DNA of 64,000 nucleotides from G963665185 sp049723905 (GTDB lineage Bacteria; Desulfobacterota; Desulfovibrionia; Desulfovibrionales; Desulfovibrionaceae): the NCBI RefSeq assembly GCF_049723905.1, contig NZ_JBJKFD010000001.1:3658001-3722000 (forward strand), read 5' to 3'. Positions 53,286-61,027 of the stretch are shown here, piece after piece. Numbering within the stretch: the first letter of the stretch is position 1; each line of letters begins with the position of its first letter. A model generated the notes under the pieces. That model searched no databases, was not told where the DNA came from, and saw nothing but the letters and a program-made list of their open reading frames with translations. A program made the position numbers and the translations under genes.

Positions 53286-54662
53286 GTGTTTTTCAAGCAG
53301 ATCATGGTTCCTGGCATGGGATGTTACTCGTACGTCATCGGCTGCCCCGCAGCCAAAATCATGGCCGTGGTGGACCCCAAACGCGACGTGCGCGATTATT
53401 TGGATATTGCCCGTGAAGAGGGCATGAAAATAACCCATATATTCAATACCCACGTCCATGCCGACCATATTTCAGGAGATCAGGAACTTCGTTCGCAAAC
53501 CGGCGCACAAATCCACATCCACGAGAGTGCGCCTGTGGACTACCCGCATACGCCACTCAAGGAAGGGGACGTCTACACTTTTGGCAGTGCCCGCATGGAA
53601 GTGATCCATACGCCGGGCCACACGCCCAACTCGGTCTCGCTGCTGGTGACAGACACCATGCGCAGCCAGGACCCTTGGATGATTCTCACCGGCGACCTGC
53701 TGTTTGTGGGCGACATCGGACGGCCCGACCTGCCTGGAGCGGAAATTCTGGACGAGCAGGTGGCCAACCTTTACGACAGCCTCTACAACAAGCTGGCAAA
53801 ATATCCGGACCATCTGGAAGTTTTTCCTGCGCACGGCCAGGGATCGCTGTGCGGCAAGGGCATGAGCTCCAAGGGGAGCTCGACCCTGGGCTACGAGCGG
53901 CACGCCAACCCCATGTTGCGGTTCGCGGATTTCGATTCCTTCAAGGCCTCGGTCATGGCCGAGTTTCCCGCGCGGCCCAAAAGTTTCAGCCACATCATCA
54001 ACACCAACTTGAAGGGCGCGCCCCTGCTGGTCCGCTGTCCTGTGGACCAGGCCATGAACCCGGACCGGTTCGCGCAGGAGATTGAAGCGGGTGCCGTGGT
54101 CATCGATACGCGCGACGCCGCGGCCTTTGGTGGCATGCATATTCCCGGCAGCCTGTCCATCGGCTTCGAAAAGCAGATCGCCAACTGGGTGGGCATGGTG
54201 GTGGAGCCGGGCTCGCACCTCCTGCTGGTGGTCAACGGCACCGAGGACTACGAACGCATGACCACCATCCTGCACCGCATCGGCTACGACGATGTGTACG
54301 GGTATTTGCTGGGCGGCATGCAGTCGTGGGTTTTCAGCGGCAGGCCCGTGCGCAGCCTGCCCCAGGTTTCGGTGGTCGATCTGGCCGAACGGCTCAAGAG
54401 CGGCAATATCCGTCTGGTGGACGTACGCACCCCGGCAGAGTTGAAGGGCGGCATCATCAAGGGCGCCGAACACCACTCCCTGGCCGATGTGCTGGACAAC
54501 GGGCTGGATATTGCGCCGCACGAAAATGTGGTGGTCTACTGCGGGTCGGGCTATCGGTCCAACATTGTGGCCAGCAGTTTACAGCAGAACCACTGCTGCA
54601 ATGTCAGCTCCCTGGCGGGCGGTGTGTTTGCCTGGACCAGTGCGGGAATGGATTTAGAATAA
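53286..54662 (+). CDS. Metallo-beta-lactamase-fold protein with two rhodanese domains (persulfide-dioxygenase-like)
   Basis: The 458-residue protein starts with an ETHE1/CstB-like MBL domain: HVHADH at 56-61, TPGHTPNS, GDLLFVGDIGRPDL and PAHGQGSLCG. A first rhodanese domain follows (about 262-355) that lacks the catalytic Cys. The second (about 362-458) has C419 in VVYCGSGYRS. This layout suits oxidation of glutathione- or protein-persulfide and sulfur transfer to thiosulfate. It starts at a GTG with GGAGG upstream. In an anaerobe the oxygen-dependent activity would serve detoxification or differ. Confidence 0.88.
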   Translation: MFFKQIMVPGMGCYSYVIGCPAAKIMAVVDPKRDVRDYLDIAREEGMKITHIFNTHVHADHISGDQELRSQTGAQIHIHESAPVDYPHTPLKEGDVYTFGSARMEVIHTPGHTPNSVSLLVTDTMRSQDPWMILTGDLLFVGDIGRPDLPGAEILDEQVANLYDSLYNKLAKYPDHLEVFPAHGQGSLCGKGMSSKGSSTLGYERHANPMLRFADFDSFKASVMAEFPARPKSFSHIINTNLKGAPLLVRCPVDQAMNPDRFAQEIEAGAVVIDTRDAAAFGGMHIPGSLSIGFEKQIANWVGMVVEPGSHLLLVVNGTEDYERMTTILHRIGYDDVYGYLLGGMQSWVFSGRPVRSLPQVSVVDLAERLKSGNIRLVDVRTPAELKGGIIKGAEHHSLADVLDNGLDIAPHENVVVYCGSGYRSNIVASSLQQNHCCNVSSLAGGVFAWTSAGMDLE

Positions 54663-54670
54663 GGTAATAA

Positions 54671-54710
54671 AAAAGCCGGACCGGAAGCAATGTTCCGGTC
54701 CGGCACAAGT
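54671..54710. terminator. Bidirectional terminator between the rhodanese gene and tmk
   Basis: GCCGGACCGGAA and TTCCGGTCCGGC form a perfect 12-base stem with a six-base loop. The minus strand continues with TTTTTTATT, so it serves the leftward tmk transcript best. The plus strand has a weaker T-run. Confidence 0.85.
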
Positions 54711-54769
54711 TTTCATAATTCGTTAAACCCAATCCTGCAGCCTGCTTAATTGGGCTTTCTGCTGATTCG

Positions 54770-55405
54770 CTATTTTTCGAGAAAAGCATCCAAATGCGGT
54801 TTAATTTGAGCGAAAACCTCGTCGGGCGTCTGTGCGGCATCAACCACGCGGAAGCGGTCATGGTGCAATCCGGCCCAGGTAAGGTAGCCTTCGCGGATGC
54901 GCTTGTGGAAGTCCATGGCCTCGGCTTCAAAGCGGCCTTCCTCGCGTGACTTACACTCTGCTGCATTGCGCGCCAGAGCCCGGCGCAGGCCGATTTCCGG
55001 GTCCAGATCCAGCAAAATGGTCAGGTCGGGCCAGGTTCCGGCCACAGCCACTTCGTTGAGCTGGTGCAGCAGCTTGGGGTCCAGCCCGCGTCCGTAGCCT
55101 TGGTAGACCACGGTGGAGTCGGCAAAGCGGTCCGAGATGACGCATTTGCCCTTGTCCAGGGCCGGGCAAACCACGGTTGCCACATGTTGGGCGCGGTCTG
55201 CCAGGTACAGGAAAAGTTCTGTTTCGCCGGTCAGGTCGCGGCTTTCCATGTGCAGCAGGATGGAGCGCAAATGCTGGCCCAGACGGCTGCCGCCGGGTTC
55301 CAACGTAAGGACACATTCCCGGCCTTTGGAAGCCAGGTAGTCCATGGCTTTTTTTATCTGGGTGGTCTTGCCGGTGCCTTCTATCCCTTCAAAGGTAACA
55401 AACAT
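54770..55405 (-). CDS. tmk: Thymidylate kinase
   Basis: The 211-residue enzyme has the P-loop FEGIEGTGKTTQ, the DRFADSTVVYQGYGRGL substrate region and the LID arginines near RRALARN. It phosphorylates dTMP to dTDP. The ATG at 55405 lies inside the end of the HD-domain gene (25-base overlap), with AAAGGA eight bases upstream. The EPGGSRLG segment matches the E. coli-type E-P-G-G form. Confidence 0.95.
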   Translation of the reverse strand: MFVTFEGIEGTGKTTQIKKAMDYLASKGRECVLTLEPGGSRLGQHLRSILLHMESRDLTGETELFLYLADRAQHVATVVCPALDKGKCVISDRFADSTVVYQGYGRGLDPKLLHQLNEVAVAGTWPDLTILLDLDPEIGLRRALARNAAECKSREEGRFEAEAMDFHKRIREGYLTWAGLHHDRFRVVDAAQTPDEVFAQIKPHLDAFLEK

Positions 55406-56409
55406 TGGCTGGGTCCTTTGGTTTGCTTGCGTTCGGTGTCGTTGCCGGGAGTCTTCTGGGGTTTGAAGAGAAAACGCTCCATGGACCGGACATAGGGTGA
55501 CCAGTCGCCCTGTTCGGCGTCGTCGGCAAAGGATTCATTGTAGGTCTTGAGCTTGGAATCGATCATATCCGCAAAGTGCAGGATGAGGGCTTCCGAGGTC
55601 TTGGGACGCTTGGGCGAACCAAAGGCCAGCTCTCCGTGGTGGGCCAGAATGCAATGCTTGAGGTGCAGGGCCAGTTCCGGACCCAGGCTTTTGGATTTGT
55701 TCAGAAACGGGGTAAGCACTTCCAGCCCTATCTGGATATGTCCCAGCAGGCGGCCCTGGTCGGTAAAGTCCTGTTCCAATCCGCCCGTGAGTTCCCAGGC
55801 CTTGCCCAGGTCGTGAAAGGCGGCGGCCGTAAGCAGCACGTCGCGGTCCAGGTCGGGGTAGAGTTTGGCCAGCTCCAGGCTTACCCGGGTAACGGCCAGG
55901 GTGTGTTCCAGCAGGCCGCCCACATAGGCGTGGTGAATGGCCTTGGCACCCGGCGCGGCCAGCAGCTTGGCGCGGATTTCCTCGTCGCCCAGAACCTTGA
56001 AGCACAACGTCTTCCACGGTTTGTGTTGGAGATGTTCGCGCAGCAGGTCTTCCAGCTGCTCCAGAAGTTCGTCCGGTGGCGGGTCGCTTATGGGCACCAG
56101 CTTGGAAAGCATTGCCGGGTCCGGGTCGCCGTCAAAGACGTCCAGGCTGTTCACCGTCAGCTGCAATTGGTCGCGGTAGGTCCCGGCCTTGGCGTTTACG
56201 CTCACGATCATGCCGCCAAGCAGGGGCGGCACGCTCAGGCTGAGCGGACTCCATATTTTTGCTCCCACGCTGCCCGTGGCGTCGCGCAGGGTAAGGTTCC
56301 AATATGGGCCGTTGCGGGATTCGGCCTGTCGGGCGTCGGCAACGGCATAAAGTCCGTCTATGGTCTGTCCGTCCTGTATATCCTGAATATTGGTCGTAGC
56401 TTGCTGCAT
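55381..56409 (-). CDS. OB-fold plus HD-domain protein (YhaM-like 3'-5' exonuclease)
   Basis: The 342-residue protein has an N-terminal OB-fold (residues 10-95, NGPYWNLTLRDATGSVGAKIW) and an HD domain (HHAYVGGLLEHTLAV near residue 160, AAFHDLGKAWEL near residue 200, and HHGELAFGSPK). This is the YhaM arrangement of 3'-5' exoribonucleases. The ATG at 56409 is chosen; a GTG six bases upstream is possible. It overlaps tmk by 25 bases. Confidence 0.85.
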   Translation of the reverse strand: MQQATTNIQDIQDGQTIDGLYAVADARQAESRNGPYWNLTLRDATGSVGAKIWSPLSLSVPPLLGGMIVSVNAKAGTYRDQLQLTVNSLDVFDGDPDPAMLSKLVPISDPPPDELLEQLEDLLREHLQHKPWKTLCFKVLGDEEIRAKLLAAPGAKAIHHAYVGGLLEHTLAVTRVSLELAKLYPDLDRDVLLTAAAFHDLGKAWELTGGLEQDFTDQGRLLGHIQIGLEVLTPFLNKSKSLGPELALHLKHCILAHHGELAFGSPKRPKTSEALILHFADMIDSKLKTYNESFADDAEQGDWSPYVRSMERFLFKPQKTPGNDTERKQTKGPSQCLLPLKG

Positions 56410-56462
56410 GCGCACTCAATAGCGTTTTACGAAGGTCCCTGCAAGGCGCGGAATCCATGCGG

Positions 56463-58190
56463 TTATCGAATCGGAAGGGTGAATTCTATGTAGGTTCTGC
56501 CGGAAATGGCGGCCTGGCTCACATTGCCCGCAACCTTGGCCAGCAGGTACAGCCCCAGTGCCTTGGGTTCCACATTCAGCCGCGCCCTGCGTATTGCCGT
56601 GGCCAGGGTTTCGTCCATGTCCGCGGCTGTGGCCCCGCATTCCGCAATAATATCCAGCCTGCCGTTGCCGCGCCGGATGGTGATGGTGACCACGGGGGAG
56701 GAGGCGCGTTCTGCGGTTTCGATGAAGTGCATGAAGACCTCTTCGCAGGCCAGGGTGAGAAACGAGGCGGCCCGTTCGGAAAGGGCGAAGTCTTCGGCGG
56801 CTTTGTCGGTTACCGCAACCAGTCCGGGCAGCATGTCGAGTTCGGCCCTGCCCTTGAACACATGGCGGCGGCGGAAGTCCAGGCGCATCAGGGCGCTCAG
56901 GAAAAAGGCGCACATGCCGCCCACGGCCGCGCCGTTGGTGGCGAAGGGGCGCAGGTAGTCGGGAATGAGGTTGGGGAAGAACAGGCCGTATTGGGTGACG
57001 ATTCCCGCGCACAGGGAAAGGCCGATCATCAGCCCCGACTTGAAATTCAGGGAATCGCCCGCCGCCATCTTCATGCCCGTGGCAAACAGATGGCACACCA
57101 GAATAACGCCCGTGGCGCCCAGCACGGGCGCGGGCATGTCCACGGTCAGGGCCGTGAACTTGGGGCTGAGCGCCAGCAGAACAATGATGGCAGCGCCGAA
57201 ATAGGCCACCCGGCGCGAGGCCGAGCCGGTCATCTGCAGCATGGGGATGTTGGGCGTGTGCACCTGATTGGGGAGGGCGCCTATCAATCCGCAGGCCACC
57301 TTGCCCAATGCGTCGGCGTAGAGCCCGCCCTGCAAACAGCCGTAGTCCGTCTTTTTGATATTTGGCCGGGAAACGCGCTGCACGGCCATGGAATCGCCCG
57401 TGTATTTGATGGATTCGGCCAGGGTGGCGACCACAAAGGTGAGGTAGAGCACCAGATGGTCGCTGGACATGGAGAACTCCACTCCGGGCCAGTGGCCGGA
57501 CGGCAGCCCGAAAAACGGCTCGCTGATTACATCGTTCAGCTTCAGAATGCCGAACATTCCCGAGGTGATGTAGCCCGCGATGATGCCTATGGGGATGCAC
57601 CACATGCGCAGCCGCTTGCCGCCGAAGAATTCCTGCAAAAGAATGGTGGCGGCAGTGACCAGCCCCACCAGCATGTAGGCGGGCGACCCGCACAGCGGGT
57701 CGGTGCTCTGGCCCGTCCATGTGCTCATGGCGTGTTTGAGCATGCCCACCACGGCCAGCATGATGACCACGCCGCCCACCTGGGGGGTGACGATTTTGCG
57801 CAGAAAGTGGAAAAAGTAGCCGAAAAGGAATTGGAAGGGCGCGGCCAGCAGCACCATGCCCGCCATGAGGGGAAAACCGCCCATGCCCACGGCCATGGAG
57901 GCCGAGGAAAGGTACGCGCCCGAGGTACCCATGAACAGCACATGGCCGGAGCCGAACGGACCGATGCGCAGGGCCTGCAGCACAATGGAAAGGGCGCAGC
58001 ACAGGGCCGTGGTAAAGGTTACAAAGGTTATTTGCGCGGCAGGCACGTTGTGCACCCGGCCTATCATCACCGGGATGAGGGCAATGCCGCCGTACACCAG
58101 AAGCACGTGCAGGAAGGCACGCACCAGGGTCTGCCTCAAAGGCGGGTGGTCTGCCGGACCGTAGACGACTTCGCCATATTGTTGTGGCAT
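56463..58190 (-). CDS. NCS2 xanthine/uracil-type permease fused to a HATPase-like domain
   Basis: The 575-residue protein has a complete NCS2 carrier (about residues 1-430, with GGVVIMLAVVGML, TLAESIKYTGDS and GLIGALPNQVHTPN). A soluble domain of about 130 residues follows (about 445-575). The tail has FLTLACEEVFMHFIETAE, VTITIRRGNGRLDIIAE and ALGLYLLAKVAGNVS, resembling the RsbW-type HATPase fold, but the N-box Asn is absent. The permease could therefore carry a sensing or regulatory tail. It is divergent from the amino-acid ABC genes. Confidence 0.82.
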   Translation of the reverse strand: MPQQYGEVVYGPADHPPLRQTLVRAFLHVLLVYGGIALIPVMIGRVHNVPAAQITFVTFTTALCCALSIVLQALRIGPFGSGHVLFMGTSGAYLSSASMAVGMGGFPLMAGMVLLAAPFQFLFGYFFHFLRKIVTPQVGGVVIMLAVVGMLKHAMSTWTGQSTDPLCGSPAYMLVGLVTAATILLQEFFGGKRLRMWCIPIGIIAGYITSGMFGILKLNDVISEPFFGLPSGHWPGVEFSMSSDHLVLYLTFVVATLAESIKYTGDSMAVQRVSRPNIKKTDYGCLQGGLYADALGKVACGLIGALPNQVHTPNIPMLQMTGSASRRVAYFGAAIIVLLALSPKFTALTVDMPAPVLGATGVILVCHLFATGMKMAAGDSLNFKSGLMIGLSLCAGIVTQYGLFFPNLIPDYLRPFATNGAAVGGMCAFFLSALMRLDFRRRHVFKGRAELDMLPGLVAVTDKAAEDFALSERAASFLTLACEEVFMHFIETAERASSPVVTITIRRGNGRLDIIAECGATAADMDETLATAIRRARLNVEPKALGLYLLAKVAGNVSQAAISGRTYIEFTLPIR

Positions 58191-58210
58191 GGTGTACTCG
58201 TTTGTGCGGA

Positions 58211-58226
58211 TGCGCGTTGCGGGCCA
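58211..58226 (-). promoter_or_regulatory. Weak sigma-54-like site upstream of the NCS2 gene
   Basis: On the minus strand TGGCCCGCAACGCGCA has GG-N10-GC spacing but two weak positions at -12. It would leave a very short 5' leader, so it is doubtful. Confidence 0.2.
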
Positions 58227-58386
58227 ATGGAAAACATGCCGTAACCCTCATTTTACGCGGGCGTATACGTATTGTCCATGCATGTGTCTATGATTGCGGC
58301 TGCAAGGCGCGGCAACTTTCATTTCCGGAAAAAATGTGTACACTGCAAACTGTATTGCAACGTCCTACTCCTAAAACGGCTGCTCC

Positions 58387-59169
58387 ATGAAAAACAGACA
58401 GCGCCCCCTCACAGATATCATCCGCTTTTTGGCCTTTTCACTGCTTCTGGTCGTGCTGGCCGTATATGCCTCGGGCCGCATCGAGTACCCGTGGCAGTGG
58501 TACCGCGTGCCGCGCTATCTTTTCACCATGGAAGACGGCCACTTCCTTGCCGGTCCTTTGCTGGACGGGCTGGCCGTCACCCTCAACGTCACCTGGATAA
58601 GCCTTATCCTGGCCTTTGTCATAGGCCTTACCACCGCGGTTTTCCGGCTCTCCCCATCCTATGTGGCCCGGCTGGTGGCCCGCGTGTACCTGGAAACCAT
58701 CCGCAACACGCCGCTGCTTATCCAGATCTTTTTCATGTATTTCGTGCTCGCGCCCGTGCTGGACATCGGCCGTTTCACCTCGGCCGTGCTGGCGCTGAGC
58801 CTGTTCGAGGGCGCCTATGCCTCGGAGATATTCCGGGCCGGAATCGTTTCCGTGGACAAGGGCCAGTGGGAGGCCTGCCACAGTTTGGGGCTCACCACGT
58901 TTCAGGCCTATCGCCATATCATTCTGCCCCAGGCCATAAAGCGCATCATCCCGCCCCTGACCAGCATTGCCGTTTCCCTGGTAAAGGACTCGGCCCTGGT
59001 CTCCACCATTGCCATCTACGATCTGACCATGCAGGGGCAGGTGATTGTTTCCGAAACATTTCTCACTTTCGAGGTCTGGTTCACCGTGGCCGCAATATAT
59101 CTTGTACTGACCACGGCCATGTCCCTGGCCGTCAACATGCTGGACCGCAAACTGGGCGCACCCGCCTGA
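58387..59169 (+). CDS. Polar amino-acid ABC transporter permease
   Basis: The 260-residue protein has five hydrophobic segments and the HisM/GlnP EAA loop (WEACHSLGLTTFQAYRHIILPQAIKR, a family region at about residues 162-187). YLETIRNTPLLIQIFFMYF is the typical early segment. It is the only permease of the set, so it should work as a homodimer. It is followed by the ATPase and binding-protein genes. Confidence 0.92.
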   Translation: MKNRQRPLTDIIRFLAFSLLLVVLAVYASGRIEYPWQWYRVPRYLFTMEDGHFLAGPLLDGLAVTLNVTWISLILAFVIGLTTAVFRLSPSYVARLVARVYLETIRNTPLLIQIFFMYFVLAPVLDIGRFTSAVLALSLFEGAYASEIFRAGIVSVDKGQWEACHSLGLTTFQAYRHIILPQAIKRIIPPLTSIAVSLVKDSALVSTIAIYDLTMQGQVIVSETFLTFEVWFTVAAIYLVLTTAMSLAVNMLDRKLGAPA

Positions 59170-59180
59170 AATACTATACT

Positions 59181-59942
59181 ATGAATACCAACGATAACGC
59201 CGAAACGAACAGCCCCATCATAGTGGCTGAACATCTGCAAAAGACCTTTGAGAGCGGCGTGCTTGCGCTGGAAGATTTTTCCCTGAGCGTGGACCGCAGC
59301 GAGGTGGTCGTCATCATCGGGCCGTCCGGTTCGGGCAAGTCCACCTTTTTGCGCTGTCTTATCGGGCTGGAAGAGGTCGATTCCGGCTCCATTGTCATCG
59401 ACGGCGTGCCCCTGGACGACAACAAGGCCAACCGCCTGGAAATCCGCCAGGAAGTGGGCATGGTCTTTCAGCACTTCAACCTGTTTCCGCACAAGACCGT
59501 GCGCCAGAACATCGATCTGGCCCAGATTCTGGTGCGCAAGAAGAGCAAGGAAGAGGCCTCGGCCACCACAGAGGAACTGTTGGACAAGGTCGGGCTGCTG
59601 GACAAGGCAGATACTTTTCCCAACCATCTTTCCGGCGGCCAGCAGCAGCGCGTCGCCATTGCCCGCGCCCTGGCCATGCGGCCCAAGGTGATGCTCTTTG
59701 ACGAAGCCACCAGCGCGCTGGACCCGGAAACCATCGGCGAAGTGCTGGACGTGATGAAAACCCTGGCCGGAGAAGGCATGACCATGGTCGTGGTGACCCA
59801 CGAGATGGGCTTTGCCCGCGAGGCCGGAGACCGCATAGTGTTTATGGAGAACGGACGGATTGTGGAACAGGCCACGGCCGACTGTTTTTTCGACAACCCG
59901 GAACAGGACCGGACCCGGCTCTTTCTGAGCCAGATACTGTGA
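59181..59942 (+). CDS. Polar amino-acid ABC transporter ATP-binding protein
   Basis: The 253-residue GlnQ-type ATPase has Walker A GPSGSGKST, the VFQHFNLFPHKTV Q-loop, the signature LSGGQQQRVAIARAL, Walker B VMLFDEATSALD and the switch TTHEMGF-like VVTHEMGFAREA. The ATG at 59181 follows the permease stop by 11 bases. The open frame extends far upstream inside the permease gene but that part is not ATPase-like. Confidence 0.95.
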   Translation: MNTNDNAETNSPIIVAEHLQKTFESGVLALEDFSLSVDRSEVVVIIGPSGSGKSTFLRCLIGLEEVDSGSIVIDGVPLDDNKANRLEIRQEVGMVFQHFNLFPHKTVRQNIDLAQILVRKKSKEEASATTEELLDKVGLLDKADTFPNHLSGGQQQRVAIARALAMRPKVMLFDEATSALDPETIGEVLDVMKTLAGEGMTMVVVTHEMGFAREAGDRIVFMENGRIVEQATADCFFDNPEQDRTRLFLSQIL

Positions 59943-59960
59943 CCCAACGGAGGTTCCCCC

Positions 59961-60788
59961 ATGCGTCGCAACATTCTTATCTGCACCGTGGCGCTCGTCG
60001 CCCTGCTTTTTACGGTCAGTATTGCTTCCGCCAAGTCCCTGCAGCAGGAACTGGTACAAGAAAGCACCATTGAACAGATCTTTCAGCGCGGTACGCTCAA
60101 GGTCGGTTTTTCCACCTTTGTACCCTGGGCAATGAAGGACAAGAACGGCAAGTTCATCGGCTTTGAAATCGACGTCGCCACCCGTCTTGCCAAAGACATG
60201 GGCGTGAAAATCGAGTTTGTGCCTACCAAATGGTCGGGCATCATCCCCGCACTGCTCACCGGCAAGTTCGACGTCATCATCGGCGGCATGGGCATACGCC
60301 CGGACCGCAACGCCAAGGTCAACTTCACCATTCCCTACAACTGGACAGGCATGTCCATTGTGGCCAACCGCGCCAAGGCCGGAGCCAAGAACACCATCGA
60401 GGCCTTCAACAATCCCGACGTGGTTATATCGGCCCGTCTGGGTACTTCCGCTGCCAAGGCCGCCAAGAAGTACATGCCCAAGGCCACCTTGCGCCTCTTT
60501 GAAGAGGAAACCCAGGCCATTCAGGAGCTGCTGAACGGTCGGGCCGACGCCATGGTCGCTTCCGCGCCCCTGCCCGAAAAAATGGCCGTGCTCCACGCCA
60601 AAAAGCTCTATCTGCCCCTCAAAGGCACCTTTACCAAGGAGCCCAACGCCTTTGCCATCCGCAAGGGCGACGTGGACACCCTCAACTACTTCGACAACTG
60701 GATTCGCGTGGTCGATTCCGAAGGCTGGCTCCAGGAACGCTACCACTACTGGTTCGAGACCTTGGATTGGGAAGATCAGCTGAAGTAA
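59961..60788 (+). CDS. Polar amino-acid ABC transporter substrate-binding protein
   Basis: The 275-residue protein has a signal peptide (cleavage after SIASA) and the SBP_bac_3 pattern: GTLKVGFSTFVPWAMKDKNG, FIGFEIDVATRLAKDMGVKI and DVIIGGMGIRPDRNAKVNFT. It binds an amino acid in the periplasm. GGAGG lies seven bases before the ATG. Substrate preference cannot be read from the sequence. The operon ends with the palindromic element that follows. Confidence 0.93.
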   Translation: MRRNILICTVALVALLFTVSIASAKSLQQELVQESTIEQIFQRGTLKVGFSTFVPWAMKDKNGKFIGFEIDVATRLAKDMGVKIEFVPTKWSGIIPALLTGKFDVIIGGMGIRPDRNAKVNFTIPYNWTGMSIVANRAKAGAKNTIEAFNNPDVVISARLGTSAAKAAKKYMPKATLRLFEEETQAIQELLNGRADAMVASAPLPEKMAVLHAKKLYLPLKGTFTKEPNAFAIRKGDVDTLNYFDNWIRVVDSEGWLQERYHYWFETLDWEDQLK

Positions 60789-60830
60789 GCTGATTTAAGA
60801 GGCGAAAAAGGGAAGAGGGGGAAGAAGCGG

Positions 60831-60957
60831 GGCGCTGCCCTGTACCCCGCCGGGGGCCATGATGGCCCCCGGGCCCCCGCATTACGTAATACGCGCTACG
60901 CACTACGCATAAGGCCCTTGCCGACGGACATTGTCCGTCGGCAAGGGCCTTATGCGT
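60831..60957. repeat. Modular palindromic element, copy 2
   Basis: The head GGCGCTGCCCTGTACCCCG leads into an 11-1-11 hairpin, CCGGGGGCCAT-g-ATGGCCCCCGG (60850-60872), then GCCCCC. A ten-base palindrome, ATTACGTAAT (60881-60890), precedes a perfect 26-base inverted repeat with a one-base loop (arms 60905-60930 and 60932-60957). The head and first hairpin match copy 1 at 34.73-34.78 kb, while the second hairpins differ in sequence. It lies just after the ABC transporter operon and may also act as its terminator. Confidence 0.75.
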
Positions 60958-61027
60958 GGAGAAAATTTCTCTTTCTTGTGTGTGTAACATGAGTACAGCG
61001 TGATTAAATTTCCCTGATGTCTCGCTC

